This document shows positions 42,809 through 54,484 of a stretch of 64,000 nt of DNA, in pieces. Numbering within the stretch: the first letter of the stretch is position 1; every line of letters begins with the position of its first letter. Where the stretch lies: NCBI GenBank assembly GCA_973895155.1, contig OZ316899.1, positions 16,554,001 through 16,618,000 on the forward strand. The letters run 5' to 3'. The DNA comes from Marsupella aquatica (Eukaryota > Marchantiophyta). A program made the translations under genes and the position numbers. The notes below the pieces were generated by a model. It made no database searches. It was not told the origin of the DNA and was given only the letters and a program-made list of their open reading frames with translations.

Positions 42809-45800
42809 TCACTGCAGACTAACACACTCTGCTGGCCAGAGCACAAGAGATCCTACTGCATCTGCAATTATTTCCTGAGGTGGATCATCGTCTCTATTCG
42901 GAAATGGCAAATTACAATCAGATACAATCACTGTAGTCAACAACACTACTACATGGTCATCCGGGACCACTTTGCCATGGAATTTAGCATGATCCGGTCG
43001 CAAAATGCCTGTACCCACACATACCTGCGAGTCATCCTCCCATGATAGAAGATTATGGACTGGCTCTGCTGTGGCTATCACCTCCACCTTACCCTGGCTG
43101 TTTTTCTTGGCTTTCCTAGGTGGATTATACATGACATTATTCATACCTTGGTTGCGAGTCATGACTTTGGCACGAGTGTTTTGTGCTGGTGATCGAGAAT
43201 TGGCTACACTCTTCTTCAAAGAATCTGCATCCATATTTGACACTTCCGATTGTGTAGCAGGATTTCCCTGCGACATCATCTCAGTATCTGCCAACATTGC
43301 ACTTGCTTCAATTGAAGCATCTACAATCTTACTTGCATCCAATGTTGCTCCCAAGTTTCGACGTCGCTTCACCCTGCTCCCACTTGGTTGAGAGTCTGTC
43401 AACTCTGCATCAACTACAATTCAGTGCATTGTCCAACATAAGTGAATCACTCATCACATGTGCGCCATGTACATGTCACCAACCACAAAGTTGTCACTAT
43501 CTCCTTACCATTATGAATAGCCTTCTTCCCCTTCTTTGCCATTGCCATATCCTCCATGTTTGCTTCTGCTGATCAATAAACACACCACAATATTCAGGTT
43601 CAATCTATTAACCACTGAATTGTTTCTCAACAATGGTAGGAGAGGAATTTAAAGCATCAGCTTACCTGATACCTCCTTGGCTATGGTCACTGAGGCACTG
43701 GGCACATCTTTTTCATTGCTCTTTGAATCACCTGATACATCAATCATGATGTCACTTTAGATCCCAGTTGATCCAACCAGTTCTTACAGAAAAGATTACC
43801 TCCAACCGGCTTAAGCTTCACAAAACTCCATGCACTTTTCAAATGTAATGTACTGGATCATAGTAGGTTACCTGTCTCAGCAACCTTTTTGCCATTCTGC
43901 TTACTGATTATAGGGTCCTTCTCTGCCTCCACTCTTCCTGCATTCAAACCATTCACTCAATTCATGAAAACTTACTTCTAACATTTGAACATAGGACACA
44001 ATGAACAATGGGCCGGTGTCATTTCCATACCTGTGTCAGATTTGCCAATTCCCTTTTTTGTTAACAAGGGCACACTTTGTACAATGTTGCCCTCATTGTT
44101 TGGTTGGGAACCACCCAATTTTTCAATCACAAGCTTGAAATTAGATTCCACTGATGCAAGAAGGTTTGCTACAGATGCCTCCACAATATCCAAACGATCA
44201 GCCAATTTACTTTCCACTCGAGGGAGTCCACACTCTAATGACTTCAACCGTTCACACATCTCTGTGAGAGTTGTAACAGTTCCCTGTCATAACACAGCTT
44301 ACATATCTCAGATAATTGTCCCCAAGAACTGGTTGCTTACTTCCTACTACAATTCTTTCTGATGCTGAAGGCCAAATAGTCATAGAACATATAGAATTAC
44401 AACATAATCACCTGTTTGGAAGTCACACTTGTCACCTCACTCCTTTGTTTCATGAACTCCTCTCTCACTTCTTGTGCTGATGGTTCTTCACCTGTCAATT
44501 TCTTCTGCAGTCCACATCAACATACATATGAATGAAACCAAGTGTTGATTGTCAATGAAAATGTAATAATGGTAGCAAGATGATAAGTTTGAGGCTTACT
44601 ATCAGGCATGTCACTGCCTTACCAATTGTTCTTTCACTGGAGCATAACTTCCTCTCCCAGCCTGTGACAGGTGTTTCACTTTGCCTCGAGCATTTGACAT
44701 CAGTTCACTCTTGCTCTGCCCAGCCTCCGACATGAACCCTTTGATTAACCGTGTCCATTGATCCAATTCCAATGATGGGGGTGGTGGATTCTCCTGTTAG
44801 AACCATTGTCTATCCACATCCTTTTCAACCTATGCCTCTCTTGTTTCAAAATCCTCATTGCATAATCTGATATGCAATCTTCAACTGGGCCCTTACCATC
44901 ATTACCAACATAGTCCCACCATTCAAGAATGTCCTTGCAGATAGCAGCCCAATCAGCTTTGTTCTGACTCCTAAACTCTGTAATGCTCAAATCTAACCAA
45001 CGCAATACTTCTCCTCTTAGGTCAGAATGCCAACGGTTCTTACCATCACATGTGGGAGTTATCCAACCATCGGAATTCACTTCTACTTTACCAAATTTGT
45101 TACTGTCTCCTGCCTTGAAACTCCTTAAAGCGCTACTAGGTGTCCCTCCACGGCCTGGGGTCCCTCCACGGCTTGGATTGCATTGTCCAAACCTCCCTGG
45201 AGTCCCTGCACATTTACAGGATCCATTAGGTAAGTATGAATCATAAATCCTGCTGCCAAATATACACTGGACTTCAAAGCAATTCTGCAATGACCAAGTT
45301 ACCTCTCCCTTGGCGCATAGATGATTCTGGACCACCTGTCCTATTGCTTTGTCTTGATGAATTAGGGCCGTTTCTCCCGCCTGTGAATGATTGCCTCCTA
45401 TCTGAACGTGGATGGCCTTTGTTGTTTTTGTGATTGTCCCAATCAGAGTCTGCATACCAACAGGTACATGCCACACTCATGGACCTGTAAGATAAACTCT
45501 TTGCCCTAGCTACACATCAGATAAGTGCATATTGAGCTAAATCTCTACTACCATCACAAAATCACTAGCACAAGGCACTTACTTGTCCAATCATCCTCCT
45601 CACCTTTCCATTGCCCTCTGTACCCGTCTCTACCACGCTCTGGGTGTTCATATTCATCCCATCCATCTTCTGCTCCATCATAGTCATCATCATAATTATC
45701 AGGCGTCCCTTGCCAATAACTCTGGCTCCTTCTAGGGTATGGATTATGTGATTTCTCTCTAGCTGCCCACCTACCTGGGACTTGATGAGGGCCCTGTGCA

Positions 45801-45955
45801 TCCTGCACAGGTGCATTTTTCTGTGAGCCCCCTGCATCTGGGTCTCCATCCATATCCAATCTTTCCTCTTCACCCCACTCTCCAAGCCCCATGTCTGTCT
45901 CCATGTCATCACCCTCTTCCCCCATAGCTTCTGCACAGCACCCACAACCAAACAA
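42809..45955 (-). pseudogene. TNP1/TNPA-like CACTA accessory gene, several exons
   Basis: Exon-like frames on the minus strand: an acidic, Gly/Asp-rich block (45,955-45,554; DDDYDGAEDGWDEYEH); a block with WHSDLRGEVLRWLDLSITEF and ILEWWDYVGNDG (45,476-44,745) that resembles plant Ptta/En/Spm accessory transposases; a short coiled block (44,259-43,978; RLKSLECGLPRVESKLAD); and a C-terminal block (43,402-42,809) with GTGILRPDHAKFHGKVVPDD and IADAVGSLVLWPAECV. The last ends like the TNP1/En/Spm domain (A-x-G-x-x-V-x-W-P). Such proteins bind subterminal repeats and assist TNP2/TNPD. Exact splice sites were not resolved, and some breaks may be real mutations. Confidence 0.55.
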
Positions 45956-46102
45956 AGAGAATTAGCACACTAAATTCAAAGTATCAATCAATTTCATGCA
46001 TATCCAACTATCCTAAACATCATTCCAGGCAGCAATTCCCGTTCTGTGACTCTGTGCAGGTAGTCATCCTCAACCTCATACTTGCCAATCACCAGCTGTT
46101 GC

Positions 46103-49100
46103 CTATTGCACATCATCAACCTCATCATATTCCATTTGCCCAGGTTCATCATATGTCTCTCTCAATGTTAAGGGGATGTAGTCAGTCCCTGCCCGAGTTG
46201 GAAGTACAGTCTCGTGACTAGGATGCTCGAATGCAGCATGGTCATCCAAACTGAACTCTACTTTACTTCCATCCATCCGCCTGTTCTGTGCTTGGCTATG
46301 GCATACCACCCTCCAGCCATGTGACTCCTCCACATCTGCAAAGAAAGCCTGTTCAACTTGGCTAGGGAAAACAAAAGGCTCAAACCATTCTGGTACTCTG
46401 GACCTAAAATTGGCCAACAAGAACCCATCATGATCACGCTTCATGGTGGCCCTTGGTCTCTGCCACTCTGATTTCACCCATGATCCCTTCATCAATATCA
46501 CTGGGACACTTGTGTTACCATAATTCAACACCCAAATGTCGGTCAACTCCCCCACGTAACCCATCTTCATCCACCCCCTCTGTTCTTCAGAGGTTCTCTG
46601 CTCAAACACATAAATCAAACCACAATCATATGATACACAATGGTCACCCTGCTCATCCCTCACTCGATAATGATTTCCATAAGCTCTCATCCGTTTGTAG
46701 GTCAGAATAGACAATCGTGGTGGCACAGATAGAAGATACAAATCCTTCTCCATATCTGGGTGATGTCTACTATGCTCTCGAATTGTCACCCGAATCCACT
46801 GCTCGAACTGTGGGAAGGGATCCTGCTGCCCAGAGTGTGCAGCTTTTTGCATATCATATTCCCTGCAATATGAGGTACAGGCATAGTTAGGTCTAAACAA
46901 CACATGACAACCTAAGATCACCCTTGGAACAGACAAGAAGCATCACAACAAAGGCAAGTCAATTCAATCACTCACCTCCACCATGGTTGCATAGGCTATG
47001 TGTTTGCCAGCACATATGAATGAGCCTTGTCTCGAATCGCAACAGGCAGCTGAACAGCACGTCCCACACCTTCAACAACCTCGCCACACACTCCATCATC
47101 TTCACCAGATTTCCAAACTCTTGTCATAGCTTCACCAGACCCAGCCATGTACTCTGTTAGGAACCCCAACGTCTCATCCTTAATGTACCCCAATGCCATG
47201 GAAGCCTCTGGCCTGTAGTATGTTCTCACATGACCTTTCAACAACTTCATGTATCGCTCCATAGGGTACATCCATCTGGTACTGACTGGCCCATACCGCC
47301 CTAGCTCTTCTACCACATGGATTAGGAGATGAGTCATAACATCAAAGAAACCAGGGGGAAGTATATCTCCAAGTCACAGAGGACATAAGCAGCATCCTGC
47401 TTCAACTGCTCCAATCCTTGGGGATCCCACACTTTCACACATATACGGCGAAATACATTGCACAGTCAAAGAATGACATTACGGACTGGTTTCTACATGA
47501 GACCTCTGAGGCATAGGGGCAGAATGTGTTGCATCAACACATGGTAGTCATGTGTTTTCATACTGCCAAGTTTATTCTTTGTAATATGCTTCTTGAAGGC
47601 ACCAGCATAGCCAGAGGGCACTTTCAGACAACTCAATCTATACAAGAATGTCTTCCATTCTTCCCGTGTGCACACATAGGGAGCTTGGAACTTGAGAAGT
47701 ACATTGGGATTGCTTGCATGGGGCTTCAACCAAAGGTGAGGGCAAATCCCCTTCTGTTGCATATCAGCTCGGACTGCTCCTGTATCTTTCTCACCCGACA
47801 AGAACTTCAGCAAGCTCTCACAAATATTTTTCTCAATGTGCATGACGTCCACATTGTGTTTGCTGGGCTCGAATTCCTGCACTCCACAAAGCAAAGAATT
47901 CAACAACAGAAACACTAATTAACCACATAGGAGGATTGTAACCAACATCAATCCACCATTGCTCCAATCTAAAATTGCAATCATACAGGGGCTGGAGGCT
48001 AAGTACATTACCCTCCAGTACCCCAACTCCAAGTCCATCAAGGTCTGTCTTTTCACACCATGTTTCACCATTGGATCCTCAGGTTCTCGATCAGTGGCAC
48101 TTCTCTTGTCCCAATCAGCCTTCCTGGCTGCCCACCTTAGGACTTGCTCTCTGGTGACCCTCTGTGGTGGGCCACGAAGCTCTGTTTTGTTGTTGAAGTG
48201 TGCAATTTGAGACCGTGTGTGCCTGTAAGGATGATCAGCAGATACCTTCTATGCCCCTGAAATTTCATACTGTGCAGGGCATGCGACCACTCACTTGTCA
48301 CATTTTTCCCACATGGTGTGCACCCCACATAGCCCTTTGTCACTCGTCCAGATATGATGCCATGGCCTGGGTAATCTGCTATATCCAGCAAACAAATTGC
48401 ATGTAGTCTAAAGGGGCTGGGTCGAAGAAGCCCCTTCAGAACATCATGGGTTAATCCACAAAGTCTTCCACTCTTCCACTGCTAGAGCCAACATGATATC
48501 TATGAATTGCTCGGTCACAGAAGCTGGTCCAGGGATTAACAGGACCATCATGACAAAAAACCTCTTTGTAGTCATCCATGGGGGAAGGTTGTAATTTAGC
48601 AGCGTAACCGGCCAACATGAATAACAGTTGTTTTTGTCTCCAAATGGGTTTACTCCATCCAGTGATAGACCAAATCAAAAGTTCCGCTTCTCTGCAACAA
48701 ACTGTGGCCACCTCTCATCAACAAATTTCCAATGGTTGGAATCTCCAATGTGACGCTGCAGGCCATCACTGCTCTTGTTATCAGGAGTCCATGTCATCAG
48801 CTTGGAAATGTCAGGGCATCTAAATAGACGTTGTAGTCTAGGAATGAGAGGAAAATGACGAATAACCTTGGCAGGGTGTGTACATTTCCCTACATTCTTG
48901 TACCTGTGCTTACCACAATGAGGGCATGTCAATTTATCTGCATGCTCTTTGCGAAAGAGAACACACCCGTCAGGGCATGCGTCAATAGACACATAGTTCA
49001 GCCCAAGGTTAGACATCAATTTCCTAGCCTCGTACATATTTTTTGGAATTGAATTACCATCTGGTAACACATTTCGGCGCAGGAAGGTCAACAACTCTGT

Positions 49101-49801
49101 CACAAATATATTGGGAACATTGTGATTGCCACAGATGTTCAACAACAACACGACAAAACCCAGCTTGGAGCAGTTTGACCCCTCGTAGATAGGAATGCAA
49201 GCTTCTTTGATGTGTTTTGGGCCCCCAAACACCCACTCCCTCTCTGCTGCACCTTCCCCAATGTCAAAGTCAGGTTCAGCTTGGCCGTCTCCAATGTGTG
49301 GCTGCGGTTCATTGTCCTCTTCTGATTCCACTGTGTCGTAAAAAGCATCAAGGTCTTCAAAAATCTCTTGAACCATTCTGGGGACATCCATATCCCACCG
49401 TCCTCAGTGACTGCCTCTGCATCTCCATCTTGGTCATCCACGTTCTCATGTTGGACCCCAGGACCATCCTCTGCACAGTCTATGTCCTGCTCTATGTAGT
49501 CTCTATGCCTAGCTTTATTAGAATCCACAAAGTCAGCTCTCCACTCTTCATCAGAGGAGTCTTCTTCTGCTGGTACATTCCAAACCCTCCACCGAGGGTG
49601 CCTTCCATGCCGCAGCAGGTGAAGGTGCACAATGTTCAAACTCAACGACTTGAATCCTTGGCACTGTGTGCATGGGCATCTCATCCTCCTACTCCTACCT
49701 TGGGCGGCCCGGGCTTGTTCACGCATCCACAATTTAGAATCATGATGCCTAATCCTAAATGGGTTGTGAAGAGGCAACCTTGGAGCCATCACTATACACA
49801 C
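46103..49801 (-). pseudogene. TNP2-like CACTA transposase
   Basis: Read on the minus strand: the N-terminal transposase-associated domain (49,789-49,560; MRCPCTQCQGFKSLSLNIVH, then LLRHGRHPRWRVW); an acidic linker; TNP2 block VVLLLNICGNHNVPNIFV and CPDGCVLFRKEHADKLTCPHC (49,391-48,680); catalytic block FGLSLDGVNPFGDKNNCYS (about 48,675-48,600) with the first Asp. Then GHGIISGRVTKGYVGCTPCG and KFQGHRRYL (48,391-48,137), and NVDVMHIEKNICESLLKFL with KTHDYHVLMQHILPLCLRG (47,915-47,493). A DUF4218-like block follows (47,337-46,996; RWMYPMERYMKLLKGHVR), then a DUF4216-like block (46,936-46,103; MGYVGELTDIWVLNYG, PFVFPSQVEQAFF). It would cut and join element ends. A TGA at 48,675 (Arg in relatives) and uncertain junctions suggest this copy is damaged. 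Confidence 0.75.
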
Positions 49802-50120
49802 GCACTCAGCACCCTGTCATTTTATTATGCAAGTGAAAAATACACTTCCTGTTAAGGATTTCACCCCCGACTGTACTTGCCAAAATACATAGCATAACGT
49901 TCCAAAAAAACAAAAAAACAAAAAATATAGGTGCCTGAGTCATGTACCTATTCTCAAGTGAATGAGACAAAATTCCTAAATGTTTGAGGGTGTCAACTCC
50001 TCCGCTGTCCTCACATGTACTGCCTCTGCACGTACATCCATGACCATATCAGAGTCCAATCATGTATAGTCATAGACACAGGTGCCAGGTGCGAGACCGG
50101 TGTGAGATATCCTCATCTTA
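49802..50120. other. Spacer between TNP2 and F-box-like genes
   Basis: AT-rich, with an A-rich tract at 49,905-49,930. It probably holds the transposase promoter; nothing more specific seen. Confidence 0.35.
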
Positions 50121-50690
50121 CTACCACATCAAATACGGATACCAATCCTGTTGTCGATGCCACTCAGCCCTGAGGTACTCAGGCATGTACATTAAGTCAT
50201 CAAGGTCTAAACCTTGCTCATGCCATGGTGGTCTTTGATCCGTGCCTACAAGCAGTGGCAGCAGTGCCCTCCATGGTGCACATGTTGCTACCAAGTCCCT
50301 CCACTGGGTACTAATTAGTCTATATTAGCAGATATCTTGTGCGCCAGACACCACAAGAACCCTCGGCCAGACATGTGTAAGAACTATATCATCTGCCAAA
50401 TCAGGCAACAAGGAACCACCTACAGCATTGTGCTTGTCTAACTCATCTGCTGAAAAGTAAATGTCCTCTTCGGACTGTGCATCCTCATTCACCACAGCAT
50501 TCACAACACATCCAAGGTCTGCAGGCATTATCTCGGATGGAGCTACACTCTGTCTGGTTACCAATCCACACAAGTAAGCCCAAGTAGTAGCCATGCACGA
50601 TGCAACCCGTAGGAGGACCCTACATAGGGCCTGACGGTCTGGAAGAGGCAGCATACCCACCAAAGTCTTCAACCAAACAGAGCCCAGCAA
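50121..50690 (-). pseudogene. F-box-like protein, CACTA cargo
   Basis: About 190 residues on the minus strand, ending at TAG 50,121, with one internal TAA at 50,325. The first half (LPLPDRQALCRVLLRVASCM) is helical and unrecognised. An acidic linker (NEDAQSEEDIYF) precedes DLADDIVLTHVWPRVLV, then after the stop YRLISTQWRDLVATCAPWRALL. That spacing (L-x-D-D-I-V-L...I-W-P-R-L...ST-x-W-R-x-L-V...W) fits an F-box. The C-terminal end is Trp/Tyr-rich (EWHRQQDWYPYLMW). F-box proteins bring targets to SCF ubiquitin ligases. Whether it is a separate gene or an exon of the BRCT/PHD transcription unit is not clear. Confidence 0.45.
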
Positions 50691-50866
50691 GTAGATTCAC
50701 AGTCACACCCCACGCAGCAGGAAACAACAATCACTTCAACTGCGACCAACCATGACAAGATGAGTTAGTTCAAGGATCACATTTATTACAAAATTGTGAT
50801 TTATACAAAAATATGAGGGACTCCTACTCCTCACTCTCTCCCACCTTTGCTAAGCATACATCTCCA

Positions 50867-51694
50867 CTAAATCTTGGAGGGCCAGGCCTCAAAAATATTA
50901 AAGTCCCAAGCATTCTGTCGCTTCCCTCTAGCTGCTGATTCCAGAAGCCAATCAGGGGAAAGCACCCAAAGATTGTTGTTCATGACAAAATGACGCACTA
51001 TTGTCTTAAAGAATTTTCTGCATATTTTCATGTATGACAGACCTACAACATGAGTGGAGGTTTCTGTTAGACTCTCCTCCACTGTCCCACCTAGCTTAAC
51101 AACTATGGACTTGTACAGTCTGCACTTAGTCTCCCCAATTCCTTCTTCTGCAAATACCACACTGAACCCCTTCATAATCGTATTTCTCTCCTTGCCATGC
51201 TCATTCAATATAGCATCTGCACGCATAGGATGGTGTCCTATGTTGACAACAGGTCCATATTGGACAGAAGCAAAGTTGGGTTTCTCTACCGCTGCTTCAT
51301 AGGCTTCCTTTTCAGCCAAAGCCTCTATAGTGGCCTCCTCACTCTCCCACAACTCATATTGCTCAGTACTCTGTACACACCTATGTTTAACAAAATCGGT
51401 CAGCCAAGAGACTTCAACTACTTTTAGACCTTGGTTGGTAATGGCAGAATCAATGAAGGACCATGACCACTTGTTCATCACATCCAGCCATGTCCCCGCA
51501 ACAACATGTGTAGTCTGTGGAGTGATGTCCTTGACTTCAGTCCCATGGAACTCTGAGAATCGTTTTTGTACGATTGGCCAACTCACTTGGGTGAACCCAT
51601 AGTGGCCAGGAATCAAAATGGCTTTGATTCCAGCCAACCAAGGCGGGTGGTCAACCTTTGTACGTTTCCTAGAGGCCATGTACACACGGGCCAC
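50867..51694 (-). CDS. Tandem BRCT-domain protein, CACTA cargo
   Basis: An uninterrupted 275-codon frame (start at 51,694; MASRKRTKV at 51,679 is an alternative start). A basic N-terminus is followed by BRCT 1 (about residues 18-110: ILIPGHYGF, TTHVVAGTW and VVEVSWLTDFVKHR, the conserved Trp of helix 3). BRCT 2 covers about residues 175-270 (GFSVVFAEEGIGETKCRLYK, GGTVEESLTETSTHVVGLS and NLWVLSPDWLLESAA). Tandem BRCT units bind phosphopeptides or partner proteins in DNA repair. A role in joining ends after excision or in recruiting host repair would be inference. It lies between the PHD and F-box-like genes on the same strand and, unlike its neighbours, has no stops. Confidence 0.65.
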   Translation of the reverse strand: MARVYMASRKRTKVDHPPWLAGIKAILIPGHYGFTQVSWPIVQKRFSEFHGTEVKDITPQTTHVVAGTWLDVMNKWSWSFIDSAITNQGLKVVEVSWLTDFVKHRCVQSTEQYELWESEEATIEALAEKEAYEAAVEKPNFASVQYGPVVNIGHHPMRADAILNEHGKERNTIMKGFSVVFAEEGIGETKCRLYKSIVVKLGGTVEESLTETSTHVVGLSYMKICRKFFKTIVRHFVMNNNLWVLSPDWLLESAARGKRQNAWDFNIFEAWPSKI

Positions 51695-52277
51695 CTAATC
51701 ACTGCAGACCGAAAGATAATGCGTTCACCTGATAATCGGAGGGCCCTTAAAATGCTGCATTTATAACTTGGTCCAGTCCAGTCGTCTGGTGAGTCTCTGC
51801 TCTGATTCCAAACGGGAGAAATATTGGGACAAACGTACTAGACACCTGCAAGCATGCACCTCATAGTTTGAATATGTGCCTTCACAATATTGAAGGTGAC
51901 AAGTGCAATTGTTTTGTGATGCCACATACAGATGTTGTAAATGGGCAGACATTCAATGAGAATACAAAATGTTGGTACACTTTAAGGGAATTATCGCAAA
52001 TTAAATAGCCTTGTAACTTATATGCTCATAATGAGAAGTCCTGATTTAATTTAAGCAGTGTCATGTAAGTCGTGATCAAAATGATTGCAGAGTTAAAAAA
52101 GTTCCTAGAAGGCTTAAGGGGAGTTTTTGAAGGCATGTACCCAGGAACAAGTAATGAACTTAGGGTACTTGTTGCCTAAGCATCCTCTCCTACAGAGGTC
52201 CTTCTTCTCAAAATTGGAATGTCTGCAATCTCCAAGGTATCCACATCAGGTGCACTATGCATGTACATTATTCAGGT
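51695..52277. other. Spacer between BRCT and PHD genes
   Basis: No gene seen; could be promoter or intron sequence. AT-rich in the middle. Confidence 0.3.
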
Positions 52278-52958
52278 TCAAAGCCAAGAAATGTGATCTC
52301 TCATGGGAGTGTGCAAAGTAGGATCTATGGCATGGCAATGACAATAGAAGATCCATCGATCAACACCATGTGTAGAGTGATGATAGATGTGTCTGTCACA
52401 AGCATAGCCTTCTGCTTGACGCTCCTTCAAACAATGAAAGTGCCACATGGTGGGACACCTAACACAGTGGACTATGTCCACCCAAAAATCTTCATCGTGC
52501 TGACCACATGCCTTGCACTTATGAAGTGGGCAAGCTGTGGCAAGATCGGGCAAACATGAAAAACAAAAGAACCTCACACAACATCTGTCAGGGCATTTCC
52601 TAACAAGTGGTGGAGCATCAACAGAGCCCTCATAAGACCCCAACTTCCCACACTGTGCACACTTAGCCTGCTTCTCCAAACAATCAGTGCACATCCAGCC
52701 TCCTTGGTGTGCTGACGGGAGGCCCACCCCTGGACAGTTGTTTTCTGCAGCAAGGTCAGACTCCGGGTTGAGGTGGAAATGCCTCATGCAAGGGCCCTCA
52801 CATATGGCTAAGCCCCCACCATCGTCACAAATGGCACAACAATGAGCTGCCTTCTGGAAAATCTGACGTGCAGAGAAGTTACTACCATCTGGCCCAACTA
52901 CACCTATGTTGCTCACCTCTGTCCCCCGCTTCTTGGCTCGGATTTTAGGGTGTGCCAT
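52278..52958 (-). CDS. EDM2-like PHD-finger protein, CACTA cargo
   Basis: 226 codons from the ATG at 52,958 (MAHPKIRAKKRG, basic start). A PHD finger (CAICDDGGGLAICEGPCMRHFH...WMCTDC) is followed by CAQCGKLG, then CPDRCCVRFFCFSCLP and CPLHKCKACGQHDEDFW. A final block, VHCVRCPTMWHFHCL, completes an extended PHD array laid out as in plant EDM2. EDM2 in Arabidopsis acts at repeat-containing loci through histone marks. By analogy this protein may read chromatin at transposon copies or target sites, which is inference. A paralogue lies at 25.5-26.0 kb in the second CACTA copy. The end at 52,278 follows tyrosine/histidine-rich sequence and may be intron readthrough. Confidence 0.65.
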   Translation of the reverse strand: MAHPKIRAKKRGTEVSNIGVVGPDGSNFSARQIFQKAAHCCAICDDGGGLAICEGPCMRHFHLNPESDLAAENNCPGVGLPSAHQGGWMCTDCLEKQAKCAQCGKLGSYEGSVDAPPLVRKCPDRCCVRFFCFSCLPDLATACPLHKCKACGQHDEDFWVDIVHCVRCPTMWHFHCLKERQAEGYACDRHIYHHSTHGVDRWIFYCHCHAIDPTLHTPMRDHISWL

Positions 52959-53625
52959 GCCTACGCATGAGACAGATAGTACAATTTAGCAGAGTGCACA
53001 GACAATACAATTTAGCAGTGTACAAAAAGTATAGTGTAGCATATAGACTAGAGTGGCAATTGCTACTGCAATGAAATGTTCACACACATGTGCAGAGTAG
53101 ACATACTTTTTGGTTTGTTGAGCCCACACTAAAAACTGATCCCCTCGTACAATAGCTCCACCTACACCTCAATTTTGTGGCTATGATTCACCAAAGGAGA
53201 TCCGCAACAAGATTTAATGCATTTGAATCACATATAACAATCGTGACATGTAAAACAGGCATTTTTTGAACAGGATTGGTATCAAGCAGTGTGATCAGGG
53301 TTGTAATTTATACATCCTAAACAGGCTATGATAGTGAATGAGACAAATAAGTTAGGCATAAATCACTTTTTCCAGGACATCACATGGCCCATTAATTCCA
53401 GTCTTTGAAAGGAGACTTTTAAGTGAGCTTGCTAGCCTCTTAAATTAGGATATTGTACTTAGTGCAGCCATAATAGGATAAGTTATGTACTGTTGACCGT
53501 AAACCCTGGACCCAAAATTGCTCATAATTCAAAATCTTAAGTAAATATCCTCTCTGTTCAAGTCAAAGTGTTAAGTTATAGGTCAATGGTCTCTGGTCTG
53601 TGCATGCGGTGTGACAAGTGGTCCT
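52959..53625. other. AT-rich spacer upstream of the PHD gene
   Basis: No gene seen. Likely promoter or intron of the PHD transcription unit. Confidence 0.3.
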
Positions 53626-54198
53626 CTACAGCGTGTGATCCAAACATGTGTAGACACCAAAGTGACCGGTGGTGGGGTCTGGGAGGGCAGGACAAGTGAC
53701 ATCGCCAGGCACATTGCAGGATGGCGAGTGGGTCCAGATGATACATTGTGCTCTGTGAAAAAACCGACATCCAAGAGAACGGTCATCCAACTCTAGCCCA
53801 GAAGCCCTACAGGCAGGACAGTCATACTGGCAACTGTGCACACACCCTTGGGCCCTAATTTGTGGCGGGTCATGTACGAGAGACAAAAATACCAAGGATG
53901 TTGGGAAGGGTGGAGAAGCAGGTACAGGGCGGTTGTAGTTGTTCCTGGCAACAACTGGGTACTCAAAGTACCATGCAGACTGGGCTGGAAGGATCCCAAG
54001 TCTGACATACTCAAGGCGCAACATCTCTGCCTTGCGTGCAAGCCGCACATGTTCAGCATTGCGGGTCCTCACCATAAGTGTTGCTTTTGTGGAGTGTCGT
54101 GTGTTCACGTCCTCTGATAAGCACCTTCGATCAGCAAGGTGAGCAGGAGCTGTACTTGCCTCACCAACAGCAACCAACCTTAAATTATCAGTTCCCAC
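53626..54198 (-). CDS. Cys-rich exon-like frame of unknown function
   Basis: 190 codons on the minus strand. The first part is basic and Leu-rich (ARKAEMLRLEYVRLG). The second is Cys/His-rich (CVHSCQYDCPACRASGLELDD, later CPALPDPTTGHFGVYTC), suggesting zinc binding. The frame is uninterrupted and lies on the same strand as the PHD gene, so it may be an upstream exon of that gene or separate cargo. Not recognised. Confidence 0.3.
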   Translation of the reverse strand: MGTDNLRLVAVGEASTAPAHLADRRCLSEDVNTRHSTKATLMVRTRNAEHVRLARKAEMLRLEYVRLGILPAQSAWYFEYPVVARNNYNRPVPASPPFPTSLVFLSLVHDPPQIRAQGCVHSCQYDCPACRASGLELDDRSLGCRFFHRAQCIIWTHSPSCNVPGDVTCPALPDPTTGHFGVYTCLDHTL

Positions 54199-54484
54199 TC
54201 ACTGTGTCATTCCATTGGTTCCAACTAGGGGTCACAGTGTAAACATAGCATGAAACACTCCTAATCAACTTGCTTACAAACTACAATATCCAGAAAGAGT
54301 GAAAGTCTCACCCTCCAGTGAGCAGCAGAGAGGTAGTTCACTGGATGTGTTGATGTGCAGTTAAACCTCCACTATTGCTTACTTCCGGTGTATGCTGCTC
54401 AGAAGAAGACATATTCGTAGCAGCAAATTGCAAATAATGGCCATAAGCAAACCGTGAGAGTTTGCAGAATGCTACGACAACTAT

